A DNA stretch of 64,000 bases, from assembly GCA_017308375.1 (NCBI GenBank), contig JAFKEW010000044.1, forward strand, positions 62,001 to 126,000, given 5' to 3'. The translations under genes were made by a program, and so were the position numbers. Shown piece by piece: positions 14,536 through 22,969 of this stretch. This DNA is from Alphaproteobacteria bacterium. Lineage in GTDB: Bacteria > Pseudomonadota > Alphaproteobacteria > Micropepsales > Micropepsaceae. The notes below the pieces were generated by a model, which searched no databases, had not been told where the DNA came from, and saw nothing but the letters and a program-made list of their open reading frames with translations. Position 1 is the first letter of the stretch; each line of letters opens with the position of its first letter.

Positions 14536-15312
14536 ATGGCAAGTGCTGAGGATACATATGCCGCCCTGGCGGACGCGATTGGAAAGCGACCGAAAGCAGT
14601 CGAGGCCTACGGGCTGCGGCTGCGTTCAAACGGTTGGTTGGTGCGTGGAAAACGCGGCAGGGGGTCTCTCCCGATAGACAATGCCCAGGCTGCGAAACTC
14701 CTTCTCGCACTGCTGTCGGGCGGGCCCTCGGAACTCGATGAATTCATGCCGACCTATGCCACTGCTTGCGTAATGCCGGCGGCGAGCGATGAGCCCGTCG
14801 TTAGAATGATGCGCGTGATACTCGGCCTATCCGATAATGCGCGGTTCTTGGACTTCATCACTGCGCTTGTTTGGTTGTTCCGGGACGGTTCCACGGATCA
14901 ATTGATCTATCACGCTCCCTTTGAAGATGGGCAAGTCGATGATTGGGTTTATGACGGTCCCAACATCGACATCAGGGTTCATGGACCATTCCCTGTCGCG
15001 ACTATCAAATTCCACCTCGCATCACCGCTCATCGAAAAGCTTGTGGCGATGGGATGCGATCACGAACAGTTGCTCGGCGAGCAGATGATCGTTTTCCTCC
15101 ACGAAATATATGGCCATCACGCTGATGCCATGAAACAGAGGAAGAGCACGCGGAAATACGACAAAGCGATTGAGAAGCTACGAGAGGACAGCGAACGCGG
15201 TATTGGCTTTGAGCGATTTATTGGCGGACGCCAAATATCAGCCGTCGCCGCGGCCCTTCGAGATTCGGATGACAAGATGGTTATCGCGGAAACGCGCAGT
15301 GATGCGCCATGA
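14536..15312 (+). CDS. Hypothetical element protein with N-terminal winged-helix-like segment
   Basis: 258 residues from ATG 14536 (a TTG at 14506 would extend it by ten, but would lie between the promoter boxes). Residues about 7-40 (YAALADAIGKRPKAVEAYG... followed by GWLVRGKRGRGS) resemble a helix-turn-helix with a wing. The remaining 200 residues match nothing I recognise. It is the first gene of a rightward run ending with the 113-residue gene at 16309. Could be the element's main regulator given the operator-like repeats before it (inference). Confidence 0.6.
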   Translation: MASAEDTYAALADAIGKRPKAVEAYGLRLRSNGWLVRGKRGRGSLPIDNAQAAKLLLALLSGGPSELDEFMPTYATACVMPAASDEPVVRMMRVILGLSDNARFLDFITALVWLFRDGSTDQLIYHAPFEDGQVDDWVYDGPNIDIRVHGPFPVATIKFHLASPLIEKLVAMGCDHEQLLGEQMIVFLHEIYGHHADAMKQRKSTRKYDKAIEKLREDSERGIGFERFIGGRQISAVAAALRDSDDKMVIAETRSDAP

Positions 15313-15587
15313 CCCAGGGAGAAAATGAAATGAATGAAGTTGACCTCCCTCGCCACCTTCGCCTTCCGCGGCTCCGCCGGAGGGAACTGGCCGAATACCT
15401 GTTGCTGAAGCACGGCTTGCGCGTAGCGCCTTCAACATTGGCGAAATACGCCTCGATCGGTGGCGGCCCGCCGTTCCGGAAGTTTGGCATCACGCCGTTC
15501 TACGATGTGGATTCTGCCGACGCATGGGCCATCGCAAAGCTCGGCCGTGAACACCTTTCCACCAGCGATTATGGAGAGGCGGCATGA
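15309..15587 (+). CDS. AlpA/excisionase-like DNA-binding protein
   Basis: 92 residues. RRRELAEYLLLKHGLRVAPSTLAKYASIGGGPPFRKFG followed by PFYDVDSADAWAIAKLG has the layout of a MerR-type helix-turn-helix excisionase: a helix pair, a GGPPF/Y-R turn, then the wing and a final helix. AlpA-type proteins activate excision and expression in P4-like satellites. The ATG at 15309 overlaps the preceding stop by ATGA; ATG 15330 is possible. Confidence 0.6.
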   Translation: MTQGENEMNEVDLPRHLRLPRLRRRELAEYLLLKHGLRVAPSTLAKYASIGGGPPFRKFGITPFYDVDSADAWAIAKLGREHLSTSDYGEAA

Positions 15588-15850
15588 CGGTGGGCAAGCT
15601 GGAGATGGTTTCTGCGGTCGAGAAGAACTCGCATGTCGAATTCCGTGTCGGGTTCACACAGATCAAGCAGAGACGCATGGCGCGCCTATGGCAGCGGCAA
15701 TATTTGAAAGACGACACCGGCATGCCCGGCATCAACATTCCGATTCACAAACTTGGTGAAGTGATCACTCATCTGATCGGTCTGCGCAACGAGGCCGCAG
15801 AGCGCGGCTATTTGGAGAAGGAGGAGGTTGAACCTTATGAACAGACCTGA
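15584..15850 (+). CDS. Hypothetical element protein
   Basis: 88 residues; ATG overlaps the previous stop (ATGA). Contains a basic segment (FTQIKQRRMARLWQRQY) and a helical acidic tail (RGYLEKEEVEPYEQT). Probably a nucleic-acid-binding or regulatory protein of the early operon; no family recognised. Confidence 0.6.
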   Translation: MTVGKLEMVSAVEKNSHVEFRVGFTQIKQRRMARLWQRQYLKDDTGMPGINIPIHKLGEVITHLIGLRNEAAERGYLEKEEVEPYEQT

Positions 15851-15967
15851 AATGCGAACCCCCGCCATTTGGGGAATGGCAGGGGCTCAACAAAGAGATC
15901 GAGTTGGCACAGCGATCAAAAAGAAGAATAGGTCAATCGCCGCGCATTCGCAACAGCGGAGGCGCTG

Positions 15968-16309
15968 ATGGGGATCAATTGCACAAGCGATTTTGATTGG
16001 GACGACTACGGCGATGAGGTTGTCGTACCGGAGCAGGCCGCGACAGCGGTTTACTGGAATCCCAGAAAGGAAATCGTCATCCGCCAGAAACAGGCGTGGG
16101 ACGAAGATTCCGACACATTCATAACGCTGGACCCAGCTAGTGCCGCCAAAGTGGCGCAGCGGATCTTGTTGGAAGTGAACTCCCGTGCGCCGGCCCCGGT
16201 GAGCGCCAATGCCGGGCGCCAGAAGCGCTACCGCGAGAAGAAGCGCCAATCGCACATCGATGAAGCGCCAGCGGAGGAAGGTTCTGTCCTGCCCTTCGCG
16301 GCCGAATAA
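15968..16309 (+). CDS. Hypothetical phage protein
   Basis: 113 residues. Acidic first half (SDFDWDDYGDEVVV), a strand-rich middle (ATAVYWNPRKEIVIRQK) and a basic tail (RQKRYREKKRQS) seen in small phage proteins of unknown role. Last gene before the 900-base gene-poor stretch. Confidence 0.6.
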   Translation: MGINCTSDFDWDDYGDEVVVPEQAATAVYWNPRKEIVIRQKQAWDEDSDTFITLDPASAAKVAQRILLEVNSRAPAPVSANAGRQKRYREKKRQSHIDEAPAEEGSVLPFAAE

Positions 16310-17109
16310 ACACTGCCGCTTCGGCGGCATGACATAGCCCAGCCCGTCTGTCGGGAGCGCGCGTCACGGCTAACCAGGACCGTGGGGATAAGCGGAGGCA
16401 GAATGCTGCAGAACGATTGGGTGCCCGCAAGGATTCCGCTCATCACCTGCAGATAAAAGCGAGCATTCGGTGCCGTCCGCGTGTTCGCAGTCGTGGCAGT
16501 GCAAACCTCACGAGCCACCGGCAACACCGCAAAGCTGACGGATCGGCAATGCGGTGGCCGCGCCTAAGAGCAGCAGGCAAAGGCCGAACGATGTCACCGG
16601 CCTTCCCCGTAATAGGGTTCTGTCGATCCGGATATGTCTTGTGCACCCTCGTCTCAAGGATCAAGACAAGCTCTCCCACACAGGGAGAGCTATGCCCTGA
16701 ACGAGCCCTGAACTCAGGATCAGGACGCTTTAAGTAGGGGCTGAAGACGGAGAGAAACCACCACCCAGCCAGCGTAAGCTGGCCCAACGAGGCGAAGCCG
16801 AGGCGGGAGAGGGCGGTGAAGCACACGCAGACGGACGAGGAGAAGAATGCAACAGTGAAAATGGTGCGCCTGAGGGATTTGCGCCCATTTTTTATGCGAG
16901 AATTGCGCGCGAAAAATTTTGGCCGATTTTTGCGCGCATTCATCGGCACATGAAACTGGCGGTGCGGCGGACAGATTTGCCGGTTTTCTCCGGTTTTGCT
17001 GAAGCATTTGCTTCGATTTTGTTTACCCATTTGCTTCAGGTGCCGACTTTGCAATGGTGAAAATCGTAACGCGTTACGTAACGCACCGTTACGCGTAACG
17101 CCCCCGTAA
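16310..17109. other. Gene-poor stretch between early and head genes
   Basis: About 800 bases with no ORF I trust. Contents: a perfect hairpin with a TTCG loop (tgccgc/gcggca, 16314-16329) just after the early operon; a 9-bp inverted repeat agctctccc/gggagagct (16669-16691) without a T-run; an open but start-less plus frame from 16734 to 17052; and the cgtaacgc cluster at the right end. An origin, packaging (cos/pac) site or control RNA could lie here. Confidence 0.5.
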
Positions 17110-17125
17110 CGCTCTGGCGTAACGC
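17065..17125. repeat. Iteron-like cluster of cgtaacgc
   Basis: Direct copies at 17065, 17077, 17094, 17105 and 17118, an inverted copy gcgttacg at 17071, and a 14-bp palindrome cgttacgcgtaacg at 17087-17100, all within 61 bp. It lies just before the ParB-like fragment. Confidence 0.75.
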
Positions 17126-17211
17126 GCTGCTGTCGCGGGCGTGTCGCAATCATTGTCGCAATCAGGAAGCCCGACAATCTGGAACTGATTGTACTTGGTG
17201 ATGAAATAGAC

Positions 17212-17634
17212 TTGGCAGCCGTCGCGGCTGGTGTCGCGAATCGTGTCGCGCTAGTGTCCCAGAACGATCTCTGGGAAATTGACGAAAATCTCTGCAGGTC
17301 CGAACTGACGGAAGCGGAAGAAGCGCAATGCCTCGCGCGACGGAAGGAATTGTGGGAAGCGCGTCAATCGGAACAACCTGTTCCGGTTGAAAGTAAGCGG
17401 GCGGATCGTAAGGGACATCGAGGTGAAGGTTTCGCCGCCGAGACTGCAAAAGTGACGGGCGAAACGAAACAATCCATCAATCGCAAGATTGCTCGCGCCG
17501 AGAAGATAGCGCCGGAAGTTCTCGAAGAAGTTAAAGGCACCGATCTAACGCCAGTAAACGATAGCGATCCTTCGAAAATCAATCTTCCCGCGCGCGCGAG
17601 GAATTTGTTGCCGTGCTGGCATCCGTGCCCATAG
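17212..17634 (+). pseudogene. ParB-like protein, C-terminal part only
   Basis: The frame is open from 17110 to 17634 with TTG at 17212 as the first common start. DLWEIDENLCRSELTEAEEAQCLARRKELWE and the later KVTGETKQSINRKIARAEKI resemble the segment after the ParB/Srx nuclease-like domain and the following helix-turn-helix of phage ParB-like proteins. The N-terminal domain (with its GERR motif) is absent; upstream sequence is the repeat cluster and repeated gtcgcaatc/gtgtcgcg words. Probably a truncated gene, or a short stand-alone DNA-binding protein. Confidence 0.4.
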
Positions 17635-17643
17635 TTGGCAGTC

Positions 17644-18900
17644 ATGTTTGAGACATGGCGAAAAATGCTGGGCATGGAGACGAAGGGCGCGATGGCAGCC
17701 CCGTCGCCTGATTTGCTTCAGCTCTTCGGTGTCATCGCGGCAGCCTCCGGCACGGCCGTAACGCCTGAGACGGCCATGCGCTGCACGCCCTTCGCGGCTT
17801 GCGTCAAAATCGTTTCCGAGTCCGTGATGCAGCTTCCGTTGCACCTCTACGAACGCATCGGCGATGCCGGGAAGAAACGGGCAACCGATCATCCTCTCGA
17901 AGCCATTCTAACGGGCATGGCAAATCCGTGGACCAGCGCAGCCGAATTCAAGCGCGACATGCAGGCGGCCTTACTTGCCCATGGCAAAGCGGGTGCAGTG
18001 ATCGTGCGCGTCGGTGGTGAGGCGAAGGAACTGCACCAGGTTCCATCATCCAGCTTCATCGTGGAAGTTGATTCCGTTTCGCTCGAGCCGCGCTATGTGG
18101 TGACGATGGCTGACGGTAAGCAGCGTCGCTATTCGTATGCGGATTTTTTCTATCTAGGTGGCCTCTCAATCGACCCCGGCAGACCGGTCGTTCCGTGGCA
18201 TCAGGCGCGTGAAGCCATTGGCCTCGCCATGGTCATGGAACAACACGGCGCAAAGCTGTTCGCCAATGGTGCAAAACCTTCTGGCGTACTGACGCATCCA
18301 CGCACCTTGGGCCCGGAAGCCCGAAAGCGGCTTCGTGAATCTTTCGACGCTGTGCATAGCGGGGGTGCCAATTCGGGTAGAACGCTGGTGCTGGACGAGG
18401 GCATCACGTGGCAAAGCCTGACCTTCAATTCGGTCGATGTGCAGTTTCTCGAATTGCGTAAATTCCAGATTGCTGAGATCGCGCGCGTCTTCCGGGTGCC
18501 ACTGCATATGCTGGGCGATCTGTCTGATGCCACGTTCTCAAACGTTGAGAACATGGGGGCGGAGTTCGTCACGCTGACGTTGATGCCGTGGCTGAAGCTG
18601 TGGGAGGGCGCTATTGCTCGATCGCTGCTCAAGCCGGAAGAGCGCTCCAAATTCTATGCAGAATTCCTCACGGACGATCTGGCGCGCGCCGATATGGCCG
18701 CACGCTACACCGCATACAGCCAGGCCATCACCAACGGCATCCTGAATCCAAACGAAGTGCGGGCGATGGAGAACCGTGCGCCCTATGAGGGCGGTGATGA
18801 ATATCGCCGGCCGATGAACACGGAAACGCCGGGCGGTGATAATCGTCCAGGCCATCAGCCGCCGCCGGCTCAACTTCCCAAGCCCAGGATTGCGGCATGA
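17644..18900 (+). CDS. Phage portal protein (HK97 family)
   Basis: Dodecameric DNA-entry ring at one capsid vertex. The N-terminus (CTPFAACVKIVSESVMQLPLHLYE), a central HGKAGAVIVR, and a C-terminal helix region with QFLELRKFQIAEIARVFRVP and LGDLSDATFSNVE are standard for the family. 418 residues from ATG 17644; a TTG at 17635 adds three. The tail ends in a proline-rich stretch. Stop overlaps the protease start (ATGA). Confidence 0.92.
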   Translation: MFETWRKMLGMETKGAMAAPSPDLLQLFGVIAAASGTAVTPETAMRCTPFAACVKIVSESVMQLPLHLYERIGDAGKKRATDHPLEAILTGMANPWTSAAEFKRDMQAALLAHGKAGAVIVRVGGEAKELHQVPSSSFIVEVDSVSLEPRYVVTMADGKQRRYSYADFFYLGGLSIDPGRPVVPWHQAREAIGLAMVMEQHGAKLFANGAKPSGVLTHPRTLGPEARKRLRESFDAVHSGGANSGRTLVLDEGITWQSLTFNSVDVQFLELRKFQIAEIARVFRVPLHMLGDLSDATFSNVENMGAEFVTLTLMPWLKLWEGAIARSLLKPEERSKFYAEFLTDDLARADMAARYTAYSQAITNGILNPNEVRAMENRAPYEGGDEYRRPMNTETPGGDNRPGHQPPPAQLPKPRIAA

Positions 18901-19436
18901 GCACCGAAACCGGCATTGCAATTGAACTGGACGTGAAAGCCATCAGCGATGAAGGCGTGTTCACCGGCTATGCCAGCACGTTCGACAATGAAGACCTGTG
19001 CAAGGACGTGGTGCTGCCGGGCGCCTTTACCAAATCGCTGGAACGACGCCCGCCCGGCCGCGTGAAGTTGCTGCGCGGCCACGATCAGTCAGAGCCAATA
19101 GGCGTGTGGACCGATATCCGCGAAGACGCGAAAGGGCTGCGCGCCACCGGTAAGCTGATCCTAGACACCGTGAAGGGCCGTGAGACCTACGCGCTGATGA
19201 AAGCGGGTGCGATGGACGGCCTGTCCATCGGCTTCCGCAGCCTGAAGGATACCTTCGATCGTGCCAAGGGCGTTCGTTTTCTGAAGGAACTCGACCTCCC
19301 TGAAATCTCGATTGTGACGTTCCCCATGAATCCGCGCGCGACCGTTTCGACGGTGAAAAGCGAAGCGGCCGATGCTCACGCGCGGGCAATCGTATCGGCT
19401 GTCAACCGGGCTAAGGAGGCCCTGCGTCAACTATGA
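18897..19436 (+). CDS. HK97-type prohead protease
   Basis: 179-residue serine protease that trims the capsid scaffold. GYASTFDNEDLCKDVVLPGAF near residue 25, an RGHD motif (residue about 60) with the likely catalytic His, and MDGLSIGFR (about 110) with the likely serine. ATGA overlaps on both sides join it to portal and capsid. Confidence 0.92.
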   Translation: MSTETGIAIELDVKAISDEGVFTGYASTFDNEDLCKDVVLPGAFTKSLERRPPGRVKLLRGHDQSEPIGVWTDIREDAKGLRATGKLILDTVKGRETYALMKAGAMDGLSIGFRSLKDTFDRAKGVRFLKELDLPEISIVTFPMNPRATVSTVKSEAADAHARAIVSAVNRAKEALRQL

Positions 19437-20608
19437 CAAAGCACGAAACGCGTGCGGCGTGGGATGAATCCCGCCCGTTGGAATTCAAGGACGAGAATGG
19501 TGGCGCGGACAATGCGCCCGATCCGGTCGAGGCCATCGAGGAACTGTCGGCTACGGTCACCGCGAAGCTAACCGAACTTGGTGCGGAGCAGAAGGCGCTC
19601 AAGGAGCGGCTCGATACCGAACTGGCTAAGGCCAATCGCCCTGGCGCCGCCCAGGAATTGAAGGACGAAGGTGCCACGCTTGAGGCGAAGGCATTCACTA
19701 TCTTCATCCGCAAGGGCCAGAACGCCCTCACGGCGGAGGAGACGAAAACCTTACGCGTGGCCGATGACACGTCCGGCGGTTTCCTTGCCCCTCCCGAATT
19801 CACCACGGAAATCGTCAAGAAGCTGGTGCAATTCTCGCCGATACGTCAGGCCGCCAGTGTGGGCAATACCGCATCGGCGAGCGTGATCCTTCCGGTACGC
19901 ACTGGTCGCCCCACCGCATCATGGGAAGGCGAGTTGGAGGAATCGGAGGAGACCGAATCCACCTATGGCCAGTTGGAAATCCCCGTGCATGAAGCGAAGT
20001 GCTTCACCGACGTATCCAACAAGCTTCTCGAAGATGCGGCTGTCGATATCGCGGCTGAGGTCTCCAGCGACCTAGCTGAAGAGTTTGGCCGGCTTGAAGG
20101 CGAGGCATTCGTCAATGGCGACGGCATCAAGAAGCCGACCGGTTTCATGGCCGATCCGAACATCGCTTACACCGCCGGAGGTGATGCCTCCAAGGTGACG
20201 GCCGATGGCCTGATCGATCTCATGTACGCCGTCCCCACTTTCTATCGCAATCAGGCGGTTTGGATCATGAATGGCACCACGCTGGCCGCGATCCGCAAGC
20301 TGAAAGATGGAACGACTGGCGTTTATCTCTGGCAGCCCGCTTTCGTTGCCGGTCAGCCCGAAACCATCCTTGGCCGCCCGGTGATCGAGGCGGTGGATAT
20401 GGATGACGTGGGTGCAGGCAAGTTTCCGATTGCATTCGGTGACTTCGCCCGTGGCTATCGCATCTATGACCGCATTGCGCTGTCGCTTCTGCGCGACCCC
20501 TACACCCAGGCCACCCGCAGCGTGACCCGCTTCCACGCCCGTCGGCGTGTCGGTGGTGCGGTTCGCCTGCCTGAGGCCTTGCGCAAACTCAAGATCGCTA
20601 CCAGCTGA
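19433..20608 (+). CDS. Major capsid protein (HK97 fold)
   Basis: 391 residues. The first 105 are helical and acidic, the expected delta/scaffold region removed by the protease; the mature fold starts near GGFLAPPEFTTEIVKKL. The E-loop region and P-domain (GEAFVNGDGIKKPTGF) and the C-terminal R-x-G-G-A-V-R segment (RRVGGAVRLPEALRKL) agree with phage capsids. Starts inside the protease stop. Confidence 0.93.
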   Translation: MTKHETRAAWDESRPLEFKDENGGADNAPDPVEAIEELSATVTAKLTELGAEQKALKERLDTELAKANRPGAAQELKDEGATLEAKAFTIFIRKGQNALTAEETKTLRVADDTSGGFLAPPEFTTEIVKKLVQFSPIRQAASVGNTASASVILPVRTGRPTASWEGELEESEETESTYGQLEIPVHEAKCFTDVSNKLLEDAAVDIAAEVSSDLAEEFGRLEGEAFVNGDGIKKPTGFMADPNIAYTAGGDASKVTADGLIDLMYAVPTFYRNQAVWIMNGTTLAAIRKLKDGTTGVYLWQPAFVAGQPETILGRPVIEAVDMDDVGAGKFPIAFGDFARGYRIYDRIALSLLRDPYTQATRSVTRFHARRRVGGAVRLPEALRKLKIATS

Positions 20609-20626
20609 TCGGAAAGGACATAACCA

Positions 20627-21058
20627 ATGCGCGATTTGCACAATCATATCCATACCGCTCGAGGCATTAGCCCCGCAGTGGCTGGCACGGACAACACCCC
20701 CATCGTGTCCCAGATCATCGACACGAAAGGCTTCGGCTCGGCGGAGTTCATTATTCTGATCGGCGTCAACACCGATGCGAACGCCACCTTTTCGGTATTG
20801 GTCGAGGACGGCGACGATAGCGGCTTGTCTGACCATGCTGCCGTCGATGATGGGTTTCTCCTCGGCACCGAGGCCTTGGCTGGTTTCACCGCTGCCGATG
20901 ACGACAACAAGGTTCGCAAGATCGGTTATGCCGGGAACAAGCGTTACGCACGCGTGACGATCACGCCCATCGGAAACGACGCCGGTAACATCTATGTCGC
21001 GGGTGTGTGGGTTCTGGGCCATCCCGAGATCGCACCGACTGCCAATCCGCCATCGTAA
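20627..21058 (+). CDS. Hypothetical virion-associated protein
   Basis: 143 residues, strand-rich and acidic: repeated short beta segments (FIILIGVNTDANATFSVLVE, ARVTITPIGNDAGNIYVAGV). Position right after the capsid gene fits a decoration or stabilising protein; no family recognised. A gaaaggac ribosome site precedes ATG 20627. Confidence 0.6.
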   Translation: MRDLHNHIHTARGISPAVAGTDNTPIVSQIIDTKGFGSAEFIILIGVNTDANATFSVLVEDGDDSGLSDHAAVDDGFLLGTEALAGFTAADDDNKVRKIGYAGNKRYARVTITPIGNDAGNIYVAGVWVLGHPEIAPTANPPS

Positions 21059-21184
21059 TTCTGACGGCACCTGGTTTTGGGGTCTCGCGGCCGGACCTGG
21101 AGGTCTAAGCGTGGTGCCGGGGAGAGCACCTCCTCCTTCCGAAGCGCTTAGATCAAGGCCGCAACATTTTAGAGCGAGGATATA

Positions 21185-22072
21185 ATGCCACTGAAGGCAC
21201 CATGGGCATGCAAATGCGGGAAACGGATAGCAGCGGGGCAGCCATGCCCAGTCTGCACCGCGCCACGCAAGCGCGTTCATGACGCCAAGCGCCTGGGCGC
21301 GCGTGCCCGTGGCTACGATACCAAGTGGGATAGGGAGCGGGCCGCTTATCTCGCGGCGCATCCGTGGTGTGTTCGCTGTGCTGCCCATGGCCTCAAGGCC
21401 AAGGCCACTGTGGTCAACCACAAGATCGCCCACCGTGGTGATCTTCGCCTGTTCTGGAACCGCAGGAATTGGGAGCCGGTATGCGCTGCCTGCCACAATG
21501 GTTCGATCCAGTCCGCAGAGAAGCGGGGCGATCCTCAAGCCCGCCGGTTCGGCTACAGCATTCCGTTCGGTGTGCAGCCTTCCATATCACCGGTGACGCT
21601 AGTCTGTGGTCCACCGGCATCGGGAAAGACCAGTTATGTCAAAGCCCGTGCGTTGCCCGGCGATACCATCATTGACCTGAATCAATGTCTTGTCGAAGCG
21701 GGCGGTAAGCCGTGGGACAATGACCGCACCATCCTCGGCCGTGCCTTCAGCATCCGTGATGGATTGATCCACAGCCTCGCCACGACGCGCACGCGCATGG
21801 CCTGGCTCATCGCCTCCGCACCGTCGCATGACGAGCGTCGGCAGTGGCAAGCAGCCCTCGGCAACGTGCAGGTGGTGGTGATGAACACGCCTGCCAGCGT
21901 CTGTATCGAACGGATCAGGACCGATCCCGCCCGTGCCCATGCCGCACCGCGCCTGATCGAGCGTGTGAACGAATGGATGGGTAGGGGGCGTTCGATCGCT
22001 GGCGACCCTGCAGGGGACCGGCGCGGGGAACGAAACTCGCAACAAATTGGAATTGAAGGATTTTTTGTATGA
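21185..22072 (+). CDS. HNH endonuclease fused to a P-loop kinase-like domain
   Basis: Residues 1-115 are an HNH nuclease: a zinc knuckle C9/C11/C21/C24, then C62-x-x-C65, His79 and C100-x-x-C103-H104. Residues about 135-270 form a P-loop NTPase with GPPASGKT at 142-149 and no ABC or helicase motifs, closest in look to polynucleotide or zeta-type kinases. HNH proteins help terminase cut DNA in many HK97-like phages; the added kinase-like domain suggests processing of DNA ends (inference). Stop overlaps the next start (ATGA). Confidence 0.75.
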   Translation: MPLKAPWACKCGKRIAAGQPCPVCTAPRKRVHDAKRLGARARGYDTKWDRERAAYLAAHPWCVRCAAHGLKAKATVVNHKIAHRGDLRLFWNRRNWEPVCAACHNGSIQSAEKRGDPQARRFGYSIPFGVQPSISPVTLVCGPPASGKTSYVKARALPGDTIIDLNQCLVEAGGKPWDNDRTILGRAFSIRDGLIHSLATTRTRMAWLIASAPSHDERRQWQAALGNVQVVVMNTPASVCIERIRTDPARAHAAPRLIERVNEWMGRGRSIAGDPAGDRRGERNSQQIGIEGFFV

Positions 22073-22458
22073 CAGATTCAGCGGTGGCCGGCAACCTGAA
22101 CCTGGACTATGCGCGCACCGCAATCGAGATCGGCGGCCGTGAGTTTCAGGCTGACCTTGGTGCGTACATGCGCAACTACGGCGCGGCGCCTCACATCCAG
22201 CCCGTGAAATTCAAAGGCACGATCATGGACGTGTTCAACCGGCTGCGGCAGGGGCGGTGGGACGTGAACGATGTGAGCGGCGTGATCACGGCTGGGCTGC
22301 TGGGCGCTGGAAATAACGAGATGGCAGCAAACGAGATCATCCGTAACCATGTTCAGTGCTGCCCGCTGGCGCAGAGCGCGCCGGCCGCGCTGAAGGTTAT
22401 CGCGATGTACCTGCTGGGATTGACGGGCGAGGAGTCGGACAATGCCGCAGCGGATTAA
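22069..22458 (+). CDS. Gene-transfer-agent gp10-like / tail assembly chaperone-like protein
   Basis: 129 residues. Begins with a strand pair (YARTAIEIGGREFQADLG) and continues with helices containing DVSGVITAGLLGAGNNEMAANEIIR, the layout of GTA-gp10-type proteins (known as tail-tube or chaperone-associated). It lies two genes before the tape measure, the usual place for a tail chaperone. No slippery frameshift product is evident. Family call is moderate. Confidence 0.6.
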   Translation: MTDSAVAGNLNLDYARTAIEIGGREFQADLGAYMRNYGAAPHIQPVKFKGTIMDVFNRLRQGRWDVNDVSGVITAGLLGAGNNEMAANEIIRNHVQCCPLAQSAPAALKVIAMYLLGLTGEESDNAAAD

Positions 22459-22969
22459 GTGGAAGGGCCGCAAGAAGTTCAAGGGCAAGATCGACAAGCT
22501 GCCGAAGGCGGTGGGTATGGCTGTCCGCGCTGCCATGGAAGAGATGGCCGAAGAGATGGTGGCCGCCATGAAGCGGCTTGTCCCTGTCGATACCGGCAAG
22601 CTCCGAGATTCGATCAATTGGTGCTGGGGCGCGCCACCACGGAGCGCCAAGATCATCGACACGGTCAAAGGCCCCAAGGGTAAGGACGATGGCATAGACA
22701 ACAACCGCATCACCATCTTTGCCGGTGATGAAGAAGCTTACTATGCCGCCTGGGTTGAGTTCGGAACGCAGGCAGCCGTCAAGGGTGGCCGGGTTGCCGA
22801 TCATCGCAAAGGGACCGGCTCCCATACGCGAAAATCTTATCGAACCCATCCTGGCGCCGCGGCGCAGCCCTTCTTCTGGCCGACATGGCGCGCACAGAGG
22901 AAAGCACTGCGCTCCAAGATGAACCGGCACATCAATGCCGCAATCAAACAGATCGCGAGGGCGGCATAG
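22442..22969 (+). CDS. HK97-gp10 family (head-tail/tail completion) protein
   Basis: 175 residues. The motif set of the family is present: a helix then AAMKRLVPVDTGKLRDSI, a turn, YYAAWVEFGTQ, and HPGAAAQPFFWPTW. Works at the head-tail junction or tail terminator position. Overlaps the previous gene by 17 bases. Confidence 0.85.
   Translation: MPQRIKWKGRKKFKGKIDKLPKAVGMAVRAAMEEMAEEMVAAMKRLVPVDTGKLRDSINWCWGAPPRSAKIIDTVKGPKGKDDGIDNNRITIFAGDEEAYYAAWVEFGTQAAVKGGRVADHRKGTGSHTRKSYRTHPGAAAQPFFWPTWRAQRKALRSKMNRHINAAIKQIARAA

Noticed and set aside
16669..16691. Terminator
   Set aside because: Nine-base-pair hairpin agctctccc/gggagagct lacks any T-run; reported only as structure.
16734..17052. Open plus-strand frame before the repeat cluster
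   Set aside because: No standard start for most of its length and no recognisable domain; kept only as part of the gene-poor stretch.
16443..17177. 244-residue minus-strand ORF in the gene-poor part of the element
   Set aside because: Runs through the cgtaacgc cluster and inverted repeats, no ribosome site, no protein-like pattern.
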